Assembly: GCA_964242945.1 (NCBI GenBank)
Contig: CAXTCF010000210.1
Span: forward strand, 1 to 6,305
DNA from: Mesorhizobium_B sp964242945
GTDB lineage: Bacteria > Pseudomonadota > Alphaproteobacteria > Rhizobiales > Rhizobiaceae
Direction of reading: 5' to 3'
DNA: 6,305 nucleotides
Shown here: positions 1 to 5,445 of the stretch, one piece after another
Layout: every line of letters begins with the position of its first letter
Numbering within the stretch: the first letter of the stretch is position 1
Position numbers and translations under genes: made by a program
Notes under the pieces: generated by a model
The model's input: the letters and a program-made list of their open reading frames with translations, nothing else
Database searches by the model: none
What the model was told of the DNA's origin: nothing

Positions 1-1
1 G

Positions 2-1249
2 TCCATCACGCCGTCCGGCATCGACCGCGTGCAGATGGAGATCATCCCGGCCCTGAAGGCCGCTTTCCCGGACCAGGTGAGCCTGTTCCGGCTCGGCGCC
101 GGCCCCGACCGCATGGAGATGCTGTCCTTCGCCTCGCTCCTGCGCCAAATCGAGCGCAACGAGTTCCTTGTCGCCAACTCGGCCAGCCGGCGCATGCAGG
201 TGCGGCTTGCGCAACTGCTCCGCGTGGTCGCGACGCGCGTGCGCGAGTTCCGCGACCAGCACCCGCGCCTTGGCGACGGCGCCCGCAACTTCCGCCGCCG
301 GGTGCGTCCGGGCGACGTGATCGTGAATTTTGGCGCCACCTGGGTCCATCCGAACTACGGTGAGTCGATCCGGGAGCTGAAGCGCCGGCACGGCGTCAAG
401 CTCGCGCTCCTCGTGCACGACATCCTTCCGGTCACGCATCCGGCCCATGTCTCGCAGGGCCATATCGGCAATTTCCTGCGCTGGCTGGCCGACATGGCGG
501 AAACCTGGGACCTCGTCATGACGCCTTCGCGCTACTCCGCCCAGGCGCTCTCCGCCCATCTCGCCGCAAGCGGCTTGGCCGTCCCGCCGATCCAGCCGAT
601 CCCCTTCGGCGGAGGGTTTCAGACGCGCGGCCGGACATCCGCAAAGTTGCCGATCGGCGCCGAACCGTTCGTGCTCTGCGTTTCCACCCTGGAAATCCGC
701 AAGAACCACGCGCTGCTGCTGCGCATCTGGAAGCGGCTCTTGGCCAAGCACGGCGCGGCGCGCGTGCCCAAGCTGGTGCTGGCTGGGAAATATGGCTGGG
801 AGATCGACGACCTGAAGCAGGAACTCCACGCGACCTCCTTTCTTAACGGCAAGGTCGAGGTGCTTTCCTGGCTGTCGGACCACCAAATCAGCAGCGCCTA
901 CGCGCGCTGCCTTTTCACCGTCTTCCCAAGCCTTTGCGAGGGGTGGGGCCTGCCCGTCACCGAGTCGCTGTCGCAGGGCAAGCTCTGCGTCGCTTCGAAC
1001 GCCACCTCGATCCCCGAGGCCGGCGGCCGCTTTGCGGATTATTTCTCCCCGACGGACGAGGACGATGCCTTTGCCGCAGTGGAGCGCGCGCTGTTCGACG
1101 GCAGCTATCGCGAAGCGCGGGAAAGGGAGATCGCGCGCCATTACCTCCGTGCAAGCTGGGCCGGCACGGCGGCGGCCGTGATGCATCTGCTCGAAAGCGG
1201 GCAGATCGAGCGCCCGATCTACGCCACGGCGATACCGAAGGTGGCTTAA
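2..1249 (+). CDS. Family 4 glycosyltransferase (GT-B fold), N-terminus cut by window edge
   Basis: It probably transfers a sugar from a nucleotide-sugar to a growing polysaccharide or lipid-linked glycan at the cytoplasmic face. The frame is open from base 2 and gives 415 residues to a TAA stop. A GTG at 29 is the first in-frame start, but residues 3-10 (TPSGIDRV) are the N-terminal acceptor-side motif typical of this GT4 branch, so the true start lies upstream. Numbering from base 2, I see VNFGATW near 108, HDILP at 139-143, FGGG at 202, the C-terminal Rossmann entry FVLCVST at 223, RKNH at 233-236, AGKYGW at 261-266, and EGWGLPVTE at 313-321 (the E-x7-E signature). These match mannosyltransferase-like members of GT4; donor and acceptor sugars cannot be read from sequence. 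It converges with the minus-strand unit, leaving only 4 nt between stops. Family is confident, substrate is not. Confidence 0.9.
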   Translation, partial: SITPSGIDRVQMEIIPALKAAFPDQVSLFRLGAGPDRMEMLSFASLLRQIERNEFLVANSASRRMQVRLAQLLRVVATRVREFRDQHPRLGDGARNFRRRVRPGDVIVNFGATWVHPNYGESIRELKRRHGVKLALLVHDILPVTHPAHVSQGHIGNFLRWLADMAETWDLVMTPSRYSAQALSAHLAASGLAVPPIQPIPFGGGFQTRGRTSAKLPIGAEPFVLCVSTLEIRKNHALLLRIWKRLLAKHGAARVPKLVLAGKYGWEIDDLKQELHATSFLNGKVEVLSWLSDHQISSAYARCLFTVFPSLCEGWGLPVTESLSQGKLCVASNATSIPEAGGRFADYFSPTDEDDAFAAVERALFDGSYREAREREIARHYLRASWAGTAAAVMHLLESGQIERPIYATAIPKVA

Positions 1250-1253
1250 GCGT

Positions 1254-1634
1254 TTACGGTCGCGCCGACCGGCGCCCCAAGGCGGCGCAAAGCGCAAGCA
1301 GGGCTGCGGCAAGCGCCGGGATTGCCAGGATCGGCCACAACGCCTCCCAAAGCCCGATGGCTTCCGCCTCCCGCCAAGCGAAAAAGCTGAACAGCACCGG
1401 CGCCGCCACGACGATCGCGCGGACCCCGAACAGCCGGAAGAAGCGGTACTCCACACGGTTGCGGCCAAGGAAGCGGATCGTGGTGCCCACAAACAGGCCG
1501 AACCCGTTCAAAACGACTGCCGCCGCCAGCCCCCACACAACGAAAATCGCGCAGACCAGCCAGATCGCCGCCCGTCGCCGCCCCCGCAGACTGGGCGGCT
1601 CGCGCCCGAAACTCGCATAGGCGAGCCTGATCAT
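1254..1634 (-). CDS. Small integral membrane protein of unknown function
   Basis: I do not recognise this 126-residue protein. It has a short basic N-terminus (RGRRR at 17-21), then hydrophobic stretches at about 22-42 (running on to about 53), 72-87 and 98-119. This suggests three membrane segments with a basic loop (RFLGRNRVEYRFFRLFGVR, about 54-72) between the first two. The size would fit an accessory membrane protein such as a GtrA-like or small polysaccharide-export partner, but no family motif confirms this. I chose the ATG at 1634 because it overlaps the upstream glycosyltransferase stop as ATGA and has GGAGAGGG just upstream; an in-frame ATG at 1673 would lie inside the preceding gene. 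It is the last gene of a leftward three-gene unit, so it probably serves the same glycan. A different-frame ORF over the same bases lacks the hydrophobic pattern and is a shadow. Confidence 0.7.
   Translation of the reverse strand: MIRLAYASFGREPPSLRGRRRAAIWLVCAIFVVWGLAAAVVLNGFGLFVGTTIRFLGRNRVEYRFFRLFGVRAIVVAAPVLFSFFAWREAEAIGLWEALWPILAIPALAAALLALCAALGRRSARP
1257..1271. terminator. Short perfect hairpin at a convergent junction, possible weak bidirectional terminator
   Basis: Bases 1257-1271 form a perfect 6-bp stem with a 3-nt loop (CGGTCG-CGC-CGACCG) beginning 8 nt after the plus-strand stop codon. It lies inside the last codons of the minus-strand gene. Neither strand has a U-tract after it, so it is not a canonical intrinsic terminator. 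It is the only compact hairpin at this junction, and stem-loops in GC-rich DNA are common by chance. Confidence 0.2.
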
Positions 1635-2533
1635 CCCGCCCTCTCCGCCGGCCGCATCCGTTCTTGGTTCCATGAATCGGCCAGTGCTTCAAGCGCCGCC
1701 TCTTCGTTGCGGCCGGTCCTGTTCACGCCGCCTGAAAGCGAAGCGCGCAAGGCGGCGATCGTCTCGATCGGCAGGCCCTTCACGGGAACCACGTATCGGT
1801 CCACGCCGGCGCGGGCGAGCTGTGCGGAAAGCCAGATGTCGTCCACCCAGCGAAGCGCCTCGTCGCTGCTGCCGATCCCTTTCGGAATGGCTGAGGCAAT
1901 TCCCGGAGGAAGCAGGTAGCCCCAGGTGCCGAACAGGATATCGACCGGCACATCGGCGACGATCCCGGAGCCGAAGACGTGGCGGAAGTCCGCGAAGCGC
2001 TTGCCCGCCTCGCGGTTGACGCCTCGCAGGCACAGCGCGGCGCCGGGGCGGCGGCGGTGGGCCGCCAGCAGCTCGCGCAGAAAGCTGCGGGGGTACACGA
2101 CGTCGTCGTCCACCACCACGAGAACCGCATCCGGCTCCGCCCGCAGCGCGGCCAAGAACTTCGTTGCCGGCCCTTCGTCTTCGCAGCGGAGCACCTCGAC
2201 GCCGGCGGGCAGGCGCAGCGTTTGAGGATCGGGGTAAGGGATGCCCTCGCGCCGCGAGCGTTCCGGCAAGGCAAGCACGATCCTGTCTGCCGGCTCCTCC
2301 TGGTCGAGCAGGCTGCGCAGGGCGGCCCCGATCAGGTTTGCCCGCGCGGGAACCGTGGAAAGCGAAACGACGACCCGCTCGGCGCGCCGCTCCGGTGTGC
2401 TCGGCGGGGTCACGCCGCGGGGCAGGTGAAGCCATGCGGCGCGGCCGGCTTGCCGGAGCAGCGACGGCAGGGACACGCCGGAAAATCGGTCGATCGCCCG
2501 ATGCAGGTCGCGTTGGAGACTGCTTGCCTTCAT
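1631..2533 (-). CDS. GT-A-fold glycosyltransferase, GT2-like
   Basis: The 300-residue product looks like a cytoplasmic or membrane-associated nucleotide-diphospho-sugar transferase. The N-terminal ~50 residues are basic and not diagnostic. VVVSLSTVPAR at 54-64 is a first Rossmann-like strand for donor binding. GPATKF at 121-126 precedes VLVVVDDDVVYP at 137-148, whose Asp triplet (142-144) is the likely metal and sugar-nucleotide site. FGSGIVADVPVDILFGTWGYLLPP (about 187-210) and WVDDIWLSAQLARAG at 229-243 (acidic pair 231-232, likely acceptor or catalytic side) complete the pattern. No transmembrane helix is seen, unlike processive GT2 synthases. The ATG at 2533 overlaps the upstream GT32 stop as ATGA and has no strong ribosome site of its own, so translation is probably coupled. 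Its own stop overlaps the next start in the same way. The fold call is fairly firm; the exact CAZy family and sugar are not determined. Confidence 0.8.
   Translation of the reverse strand: MKASSLQRDLHRAIDRFSGVSLPSLLRQAGRAAWLHLPRGVTPPSTPERRAERVVVSLSTVPARANLIGAALRSLLDQEEPADRIVLALPERSRREGIPYPDPQTLRLPAGVEVLRCEDEGPATKFLAALRAEPDAVLVVVDDDVVYPRSFLRELLAAHRRRPGAALCLRGVNREAGKRFADFRHVFGSGIVADVPVDILFGTWGYLLPPGIASAIPKGIGSSDEALRWVDDIWLSAQLARAGVDRYVVPVKGLPIETIAALRASLSGGVNRTGRNEEAALEALADSWNQERMRPAERAG
1639..1646 (-). promoter_or_regulatory. Shine-Dalgarno site deciding the start of the small membrane protein
   Basis: On the minus strand the sequence reads GGAGAGGG followed by CGGG and the ATG at 1634. The GGAG core is 8 nt from the start codon. 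This strong site inside the end of the upstream glycosyltransferase gene supports the ATGA-overlap start over the longer in-frame ATG at 1673. Confidence 0.55.
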
Positions 2534-3294
2534 GCGCAGCCGAGATGCGCGGCCGGCACGACCAGGCGGGAGGGAAACGGATTGGGCAAACGGTTGCGCT
2601 CGATCCAGCGCCGGGAAAGCGGAACCTTCTGCTCCCCTTTCCAGGTGCCGAACGTGTGGTGGCGCGCAAACATGCCGCGGTTCAACGGCCAGACGGCGGG
2701 ATAGCTGAGCGGCGCCATCAGCGCGATCTGAGGCGTCACCGACACCCCCTCCCAGCCCCCTTCAAAAAGCAGCCGCGTCAGCATGCGCGGTCCCGTTATG
2801 TCCTCGACTGCCGCGCGGTCGGGCGAAGGGTGTTGTTCCGCCAGTGCGAAGGCTCGCTGCGCCGCCGCGAGGAAGAACGGGTGGCCGGGAACTGCCGCGA
2901 AGATGCAGTTGGCGATCTGCACCGGCCTGGCGTAGCCGAGTTCCAATGTTCTCCGCCGTCCGAGATGGGCTTCGACCGCAAGGACGCAGGAAGCCGAGGA
3001 AAGCAGAACACTGACCGGCCTCAGGCACTCCATGTCGATGTCCGCGTAAAGGCCGCCGTCGCGGAAGATGGCGGCATAGCGAAAGATGTCCGCCCGCATG
3101 ACCGGAAAGGGCAGCCTGCGAAAGGCATCGACGTGTTCGGGGAAAGTCTCAGCGACCAAAGTTTCGCAATCCGCGTCGTCGAACAAGCGGCAAGTGAAAT
3201 CCGGATTGCGGCGGAGCCACGTCTCTCGGAGCCGCGCCGCTCCGGGCGGCAAGGTTTTGGACTTCCATGTCTGTGTGAGACGCTTCGGGATCAT
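2530..3294 (-). CDS. GT32-type glycosyltransferase (capsular polysaccharide/OCH1-like, DXD motif)
   Basis: This 254-residue protein has the marks of the glycosyltransferase sugar-binding region family (Gly_transf_sug, GT32): the start IPKRLTQTWK (2-11), then MRADIFRYAAIFRDGGLYADIDMEC (66-90). In that block R67, D69, R72, G80-G81 and the D85-I-D87 DXD pair bind metal and the nucleotide-sugar. Later come IANCIFAAVPGHPF (127-140), TGPRMLT (167-173) and HHTFGTWK (212-219), the expected C-terminal elements. Length is normal for bacterial members, which add Glc, Gal, Man or GlcNAc to capsule or LPS glycans; I cannot tell which. No signal peptide or membrane helix is evident. It is the first gene of the leftward unit and faces the plus-strand lipid genes across a 158-bp gap. 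The ribosome site before ATG 3294 is weak (GACGG). Confidence 0.9.
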   Translation of the reverse strand: MIPKRLTQTWKSKTLPPGAARLRETWLRRNPDFTCRLFDDADCETLVAETFPEHVDAFRRLPFPVMRADIFRYAAIFRDGGLYADIDMECLRPVSVLLSSASCVLAVEAHLGRRRTLELGYARPVQIANCIFAAVPGHPFFLAAAQRAFALAEQHPSPDRAAVEDITGPRMLTRLLFEGGWEGVSVTPQIALMAPLSYPAVWPLNRGMFARHHTFGTWKGEQKVPLSRRWIERNRLPNPFPSRLVVPAAHLGCA

Positions 3295-3350
3295 CCGTCG
3301 GTTACAACAATTTACGCCGTTCCTGCCGCACGCTTACCCGGTCGCTGCCG

Positions 3351-3379
3351 GCCTCTTCCTCCACCCGCCTCTTCCTCCA
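3351..3379. repeat. Perfect 13-bp tandem direct repeat in the divergent control region
   Basis: GCCTCTTCCTCCA occurs at 3351-3363 and again at 3367-3379, separated by CCC (16-bp period). The second copy runs directly into AAAGGAG. Its CTCC can pair with the following GGAG across an AAA loop, so the repeat could mask the ribosome site. It could also be an operator half-site pair or a simple local duplication. Confidence 0.6.
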
Positions 3380-3385
3380 AAGGAG
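3379..3385 (+). promoter_or_regulatory. Strong Shine-Dalgarno not directly serving the downstream annotated gene
   Basis: AAAGGAG lies 6 nt before a GTG at 3392, ideal spacing for initiation there, but 67 nt before the ATG of the phosphatidyltransferase gene. It is the best ribosome-binding sequence in the gap and supports the idea of a translated leader ORF. Confidence 0.45.
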
Positions 3386-3430
3386 TCTCGCGTGATAGGC
3401 GGGCCGCGGAAAGACTTCGCCGCCGCGAGA
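3386..3430 (+). other. Inverted repeat enclosing the leader ORF start
   Basis: TCTCGCG at 3386-3392 and CGCGAGA at 3424-3430 are perfect 7-bp complements. Inside them GGCG (3398-3401) can pair with CGCC (3418-3421), extended by two G-U pairs. In the transcript this would form a two-part hairpin that includes the first base of the GTG start. It may modulate translation or be GC-rich coincidence. Confidence 0.3.
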
Positions 3431-3448
3431 AGCGAAGCCGGTCGTTAG
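3392..3448 (+). CDS. Possible 18-codon leader ORF upstream of the phosphatidyltransferase gene
   Basis: From GTG 3392 the frame encodes MIGGPRKDFAAARSEAGR and stops at TAG 3446-3448, 4 nt before the next ATG at 3453. The strong AAAGGAG 6 nt upstream is the main reason to take it seriously. The downstream gene has only AGGA 2 nt before its ATG, which is too close for efficient independent initiation, so reinitiation from this ORF is plausible. The peptide has no run of a regulatory amino acid that would mark it as a classical attenuator. It may be fortuitous. Confidence 0.3.
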   Translation: MIGGPRKDFAAARSEAGR

Positions 3449-3452
3449 GACA

Positions 3453-4217
3453 ATGCCGCAAGCAGTTCAAGAAGCTCTGACTATCGACAGCACGACCGCG
3501 TGGTTCGTGGGCCTGTACGTCCTGGCAGGCTGCGCGCTGGCTGCGGCAAGTCTCGCTTTCACAACGCGCAGGCCTGTGCGCCCCGACGCCAGCCTTTCCG
3601 GGAACACCGCTGGCGCAAGGCGTCCGAATCTCTGGCGCCGCCTTGTCCAGGCGCTGGCGCGGCTGCCGATCAGCCCGAACCAGATAACCGTAATCGGTCT
3701 TCTGCTGGTTGTTGCGAATTGCGCGATCTTCATCGCCTCGGAAAACCGCTTCTGGTTCGGCTCAGGCCTGATCGCCGCCGTGCTCTTCGACATGTTCGAC
3801 GGCCAGATCGCGCGAGAACAAGGACGCGCGACGCGCTTCGGCGCCTATCTCGATGCGGTGATCGACCGCTACCAGGAGACAGCGATCTTCGGCGCCTTGG
3901 GGCTGGTCACGGCGGAATGGCCGGCGATCTTCCTGATCACGACAGGGTCGATGCTGACCAGCTACAACAAGGCGCGCATCGCGATGGAGCACCCGACCGC
4001 CAACAAGGCATGGCCGGACCTGATGGAAAGGCCGCTGCGGCTGACGGTGCTTTGCTTCGGCCTGATCGGGGAGCGGGCTCTGCCCGGCCTGCTGGTTCTG
4101 TCGCTCTGGTTCATGGCGCTGGCGACGAATTTTACCGCCCTCCAGCGCTTTGCGCGCGCCGGCTTCATCCTGCATGACGCGGACCGCGCCGCAAGCCGCT
4201 CCGGGCCGGCGCCTTGA
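3453..4217 (+). CDS. CDP-alcohol phosphatidyltransferase family protein
   Basis: It should transfer a phosphatidyl group from a CDP-lipid to an alcohol or polyol phosphate, releasing CMP, in the inner membrane. The full family signature D-x2-D-G-x2-A-R-x8-G-x3-D-x3-D is intact: D113, D116, G117, A120, R121, G130, D134, D138. LPISPNQIT (71-79) opens the conserved core, and the downstream SYNKARIAMEH (170-180) and MERPLRL (191-197) blocks resemble those of phosphatidylglycerophosphate and phosphatidylinositol-phosphate synthases. Membrane segments lie at about 78-96, 103-113, 143-170 and 196-230. An extra hydrophobic segment at 15-36 precedes the core, so at 254 residues it is longer than usual. 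An in-frame GTG at 3576 would give a conventional ~213-residue protein. The stop overlaps the next gene as TTGA. Acceptor identity (glycerol-3-phosphate, inositol phosphate or other) cannot be read from sequence; a neighbouring PgpA-like phosphatase argues for a phosphorylated acceptor. Confidence 0.9.
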   Translation: MPQAVQEALTIDSTTAWFVGLYVLAGCALAAASLAFTTRRPVRPDASLSGNTAGARRPNLWRRLVQALARLPISPNQITVIGLLLVVANCAIFIASENRFWFGSGLIAAVLFDMFDGQIAREQGRATRFGAYLDAVIDRYQETAIFGALGLVTAEWPAIFLITTGSMLTSYNKARIAMEHPTANKAWPDLMERPLRLTVLCFGLIGERALPGLLVLSLWFMALATNFTALQRFARAGFILHDADRAASRSGPAP

Positions 4218-4717
4218 ACGGGTCTGCCGCTTCCGCTGCGCCGAGCTTCCGGCGCATGCTCCGTGCACCGCATCAGCTGATCGCCATGTCCGGCGGGCTG
4301 GGGCTGCTGCCGCAGGCGCCGGGCACGTTCGGATCGCTGGCCGGTTTCGCCCTGTTCGCGGCGTTGCAGGTGTTTCCCTTGCCCGTGCGCTTGGCCGCTT
4401 ATGTCCTGCTCTTTGCGCTGTTCAGCTGGGCGGCGGGCAGGACGGAGCGGGACTTCGGCAAGCCCGACCTTCAGGCGATCGTCGTGGATGAGACGATCGG
4501 CATGAGCCTGACGCTGGAATTCGCGCACCCCACGCTCCTGGGTTGGGCGGCTGCCTTCCTGCTTTTCCGCGCGTTCGACATGGCAAAGCCCTGGCCGGTG
4601 AACCTCGCGCACGGCGCGAAGGCGGGCGGCGGTGTCCTCGTGATCCTGGACGATGTCGGCGCGGCGCTCTATGCCGGGTTGGCTGTCGCCGCGCTGCATG
4701 CGGCCGGGCTGCCGTGA
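4214..4717 (+). CDS. pgpA: Phosphatidylglycerophosphatase A family protein
   Basis: PgpA removes the phosphate from phosphatidylglycerophosphate; paralogues may act on other phospholipid-phosphates. Numbering from TTG 4214 (167 residues), the family pattern is clear: GGLGLLPQAPGTFGSL (27-42), IVVDETIGM (89-97, acidic pair D92-E93), FRAFDMAKPWP (118-128), and GGG...ILDD (138-147, D146-D147) near the C-terminus. Hydrophobic segments lie at about 42-54, 60-74 and 107-119, with another near the C-terminus at about 148-164. The TTG start overlaps the upstream stop as TTGA; an in-frame ATG at 4256 would remove 14 unconserved residues and is an equally good start, as neither has a strong ribosome site. 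The loop before the final DD differs from textbook PgpA (the usual acidic residue before the Gly pair is not evident), so the symbol marks the family rather than proven substrate. Confidence 0.88.
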   Translation: MNGSAASAAPSFRRMLRAPHQLIAMSGGLGLLPQAPGTFGSLAGFALFAALQVFPLPVRLAAYVLLFALFSWAAGRTERDFGKPDLQAIVVDETIGMSLTLEFAHPTLLGWAAAFLLFRAFDMAKPWPVNLAHGAKAGGGVLVILDDVGAALYAGLAVAALHAAGLP

Positions 4718-5445
4718 CGGGGCTTCAGGTCTGCCTGACGGTGGACGTCGAGCCGGACTGTCCGCCTTTTCTCTGGACGTGGCGCGGCATGGAGGAGGGC
4801 CTGCCGCGGTTGCTTGACGTGTTCGCTGAGGAAAGCGTGCCAGGCACCTTCTTCACCACCGGCGATGCGGCGCGACGCTTTCCCGACCGCATTGGGCGCA
4901 TTGCGGCCGAGGGCCACGAGCTGGCCTGCCACGGCTTCTGGCACAAACCGTTTCGAGCGATGCGCCGCGAGGAGGCACGCGCCGAAGTTGCGGACACGAA
5001 CGAGATTCTTCGGAGGTTCGCTCCGGTCACGTCGTTCCGCGCGCCTTTCCTCTCCTTCCCCGAAGGCTTTCTCGACATGCTGCCGTCCGAAGGCATTACG
5101 CTCGACGCCTCGCGTGCCGCCTACAAGCCGATGGAAAAGGAAGCGGCCAGCCCGCAGCCCGGCTTCACGAGGCTGCGCGCCTCCGTCACGTCAAGCGTGC
5201 TGCGGCTGCCGGCGCGCTTACGCGATCCCTGGCTTCTCGCGTGCAAGTCGCCGGTGGTGCTGTTCGTCCACCCCTGGGAGTTCGTCGATCTCCGCCGGAC
5301 CGATATCCGGTGGGACTGCCGGTTCCGCACCGGCGACACGGCGCTGCGCTGTTTCCGCTCCGCGATCCGCCTGTTCAAGGCGCGCGGCGCCGAGTTCAGG
5401 ACAGCGCGGGCGCTGGCAGCGGCGCTGCCGCGCGCGAATCGCTGA
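4714..5445 (+). CDS. Polysaccharide deacetylase (NodB-homology) family protein
   Basis: Members of this fold (carbohydrate esterase 4 and relatives) remove N- or O-acetyl groups from glycans using a metal ion. The 243-residue product shows LTVDVEPD (8-15, with D11 and D15 as the catalytic/metal acidic candidates), GTFFTTGD (44-51), GHELACHGFWHKPF (67-80, metal ligands H73 and H77), SFRAPF (107-112, equivalent of the R-x-P motif) and VVLFVHPWEFVD (181-192, late catalytic His H186). All catalytic motifs are therefore present. No signal peptide is visible, so it may act on a cytoplasmic or membrane-facing lipid-linked substrate. I chose GTG 4714, which overlaps the pgpA stop as GTGA. The frame is open further upstream to 4543, but that stretch is a shadow of pgpA. 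Its 3' end overlaps the convergent glycosyltransferase by 50 bp. The VDVE form of motif 1 resembles the PuuE/XrtA-associated branch. Confidence 0.87.
   Translation: MTGLQVCLTVDVEPDCPPFLWTWRGMEEGLPRLLDVFAEESVPGTFFTTGDAARRFPDRIGRIAAEGHELACHGFWHKPFRAMRREEARAEVADTNEILRRFAPVTSFRAPFLSFPEGFLDMLPSEGITLDASRAAYKPMEKEAASPQPGFTRLRASVTSSVLRLPARLRDPWLLACKSPVVLFVHPWEFVDLRRTDIRWDCRFRTGDTALRCFRSAIRLFKARGAEFRTARALAAALPRANR

Larger units (their letters stand above)
3295..3452. promoter_or_regulatory. Divergent intergenic control region
   Basis: This is the only sizeable non-coding gap in the window, and it must contain promoters for both diverging units unless they are read from further away. Bases 3300-3314 are an AT-rich island in very GC-rich surroundings. 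On the minus strand it reads TAAATTG close to the GT32 start and could hold a -10 element, but I see no convincing -35 match, so no promoter is called precisely. The right half holds a 13-bp direct repeat, a strong Shine-Dalgarno and an inverted repeat, listed separately. Confidence 0.4.

Noticed and set aside
1246..1692. 148-codon minus-strand open frame over the small membrane protein
   Set aside because: It lacks hydrophobic segments, and the alternative frame has a strong ribosome site, an ATGA overlap and clear membrane segments.
1689..2669. 326-codon minus-strand open frame overlapping both GT-A-type transferases
   Set aside because: Its product is Arg/Ala/Pro-rich low-complexity sequence in a shifted frame of two well-supported genes.
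3300..3340. A specific sigma70-type promoter in the AT-rich island
   Set aside because: Possible -10-like hexamers exist on both strands, but none has a good -35 at proper spacing, so only the region is reported.
2164..3480. 438-codon plus-strand open frame
   Set aside because: It runs antisense to the GT32 and GT2-like genes and is rich in Arg, Pro, Gly and Ala with no motif or hydrophobic pattern. The minus-strand frames carry clear family motifs, so this is a GC-driven shadow.
4543..4713. Upstream extension of the deacetylase frame to ATG 4543
   Set aside because: The added residues are Arg/Cys-rich and overlap pgpA in another frame. Family homology starts right after GTG 4714, which gives a GTGA coupling overlap.
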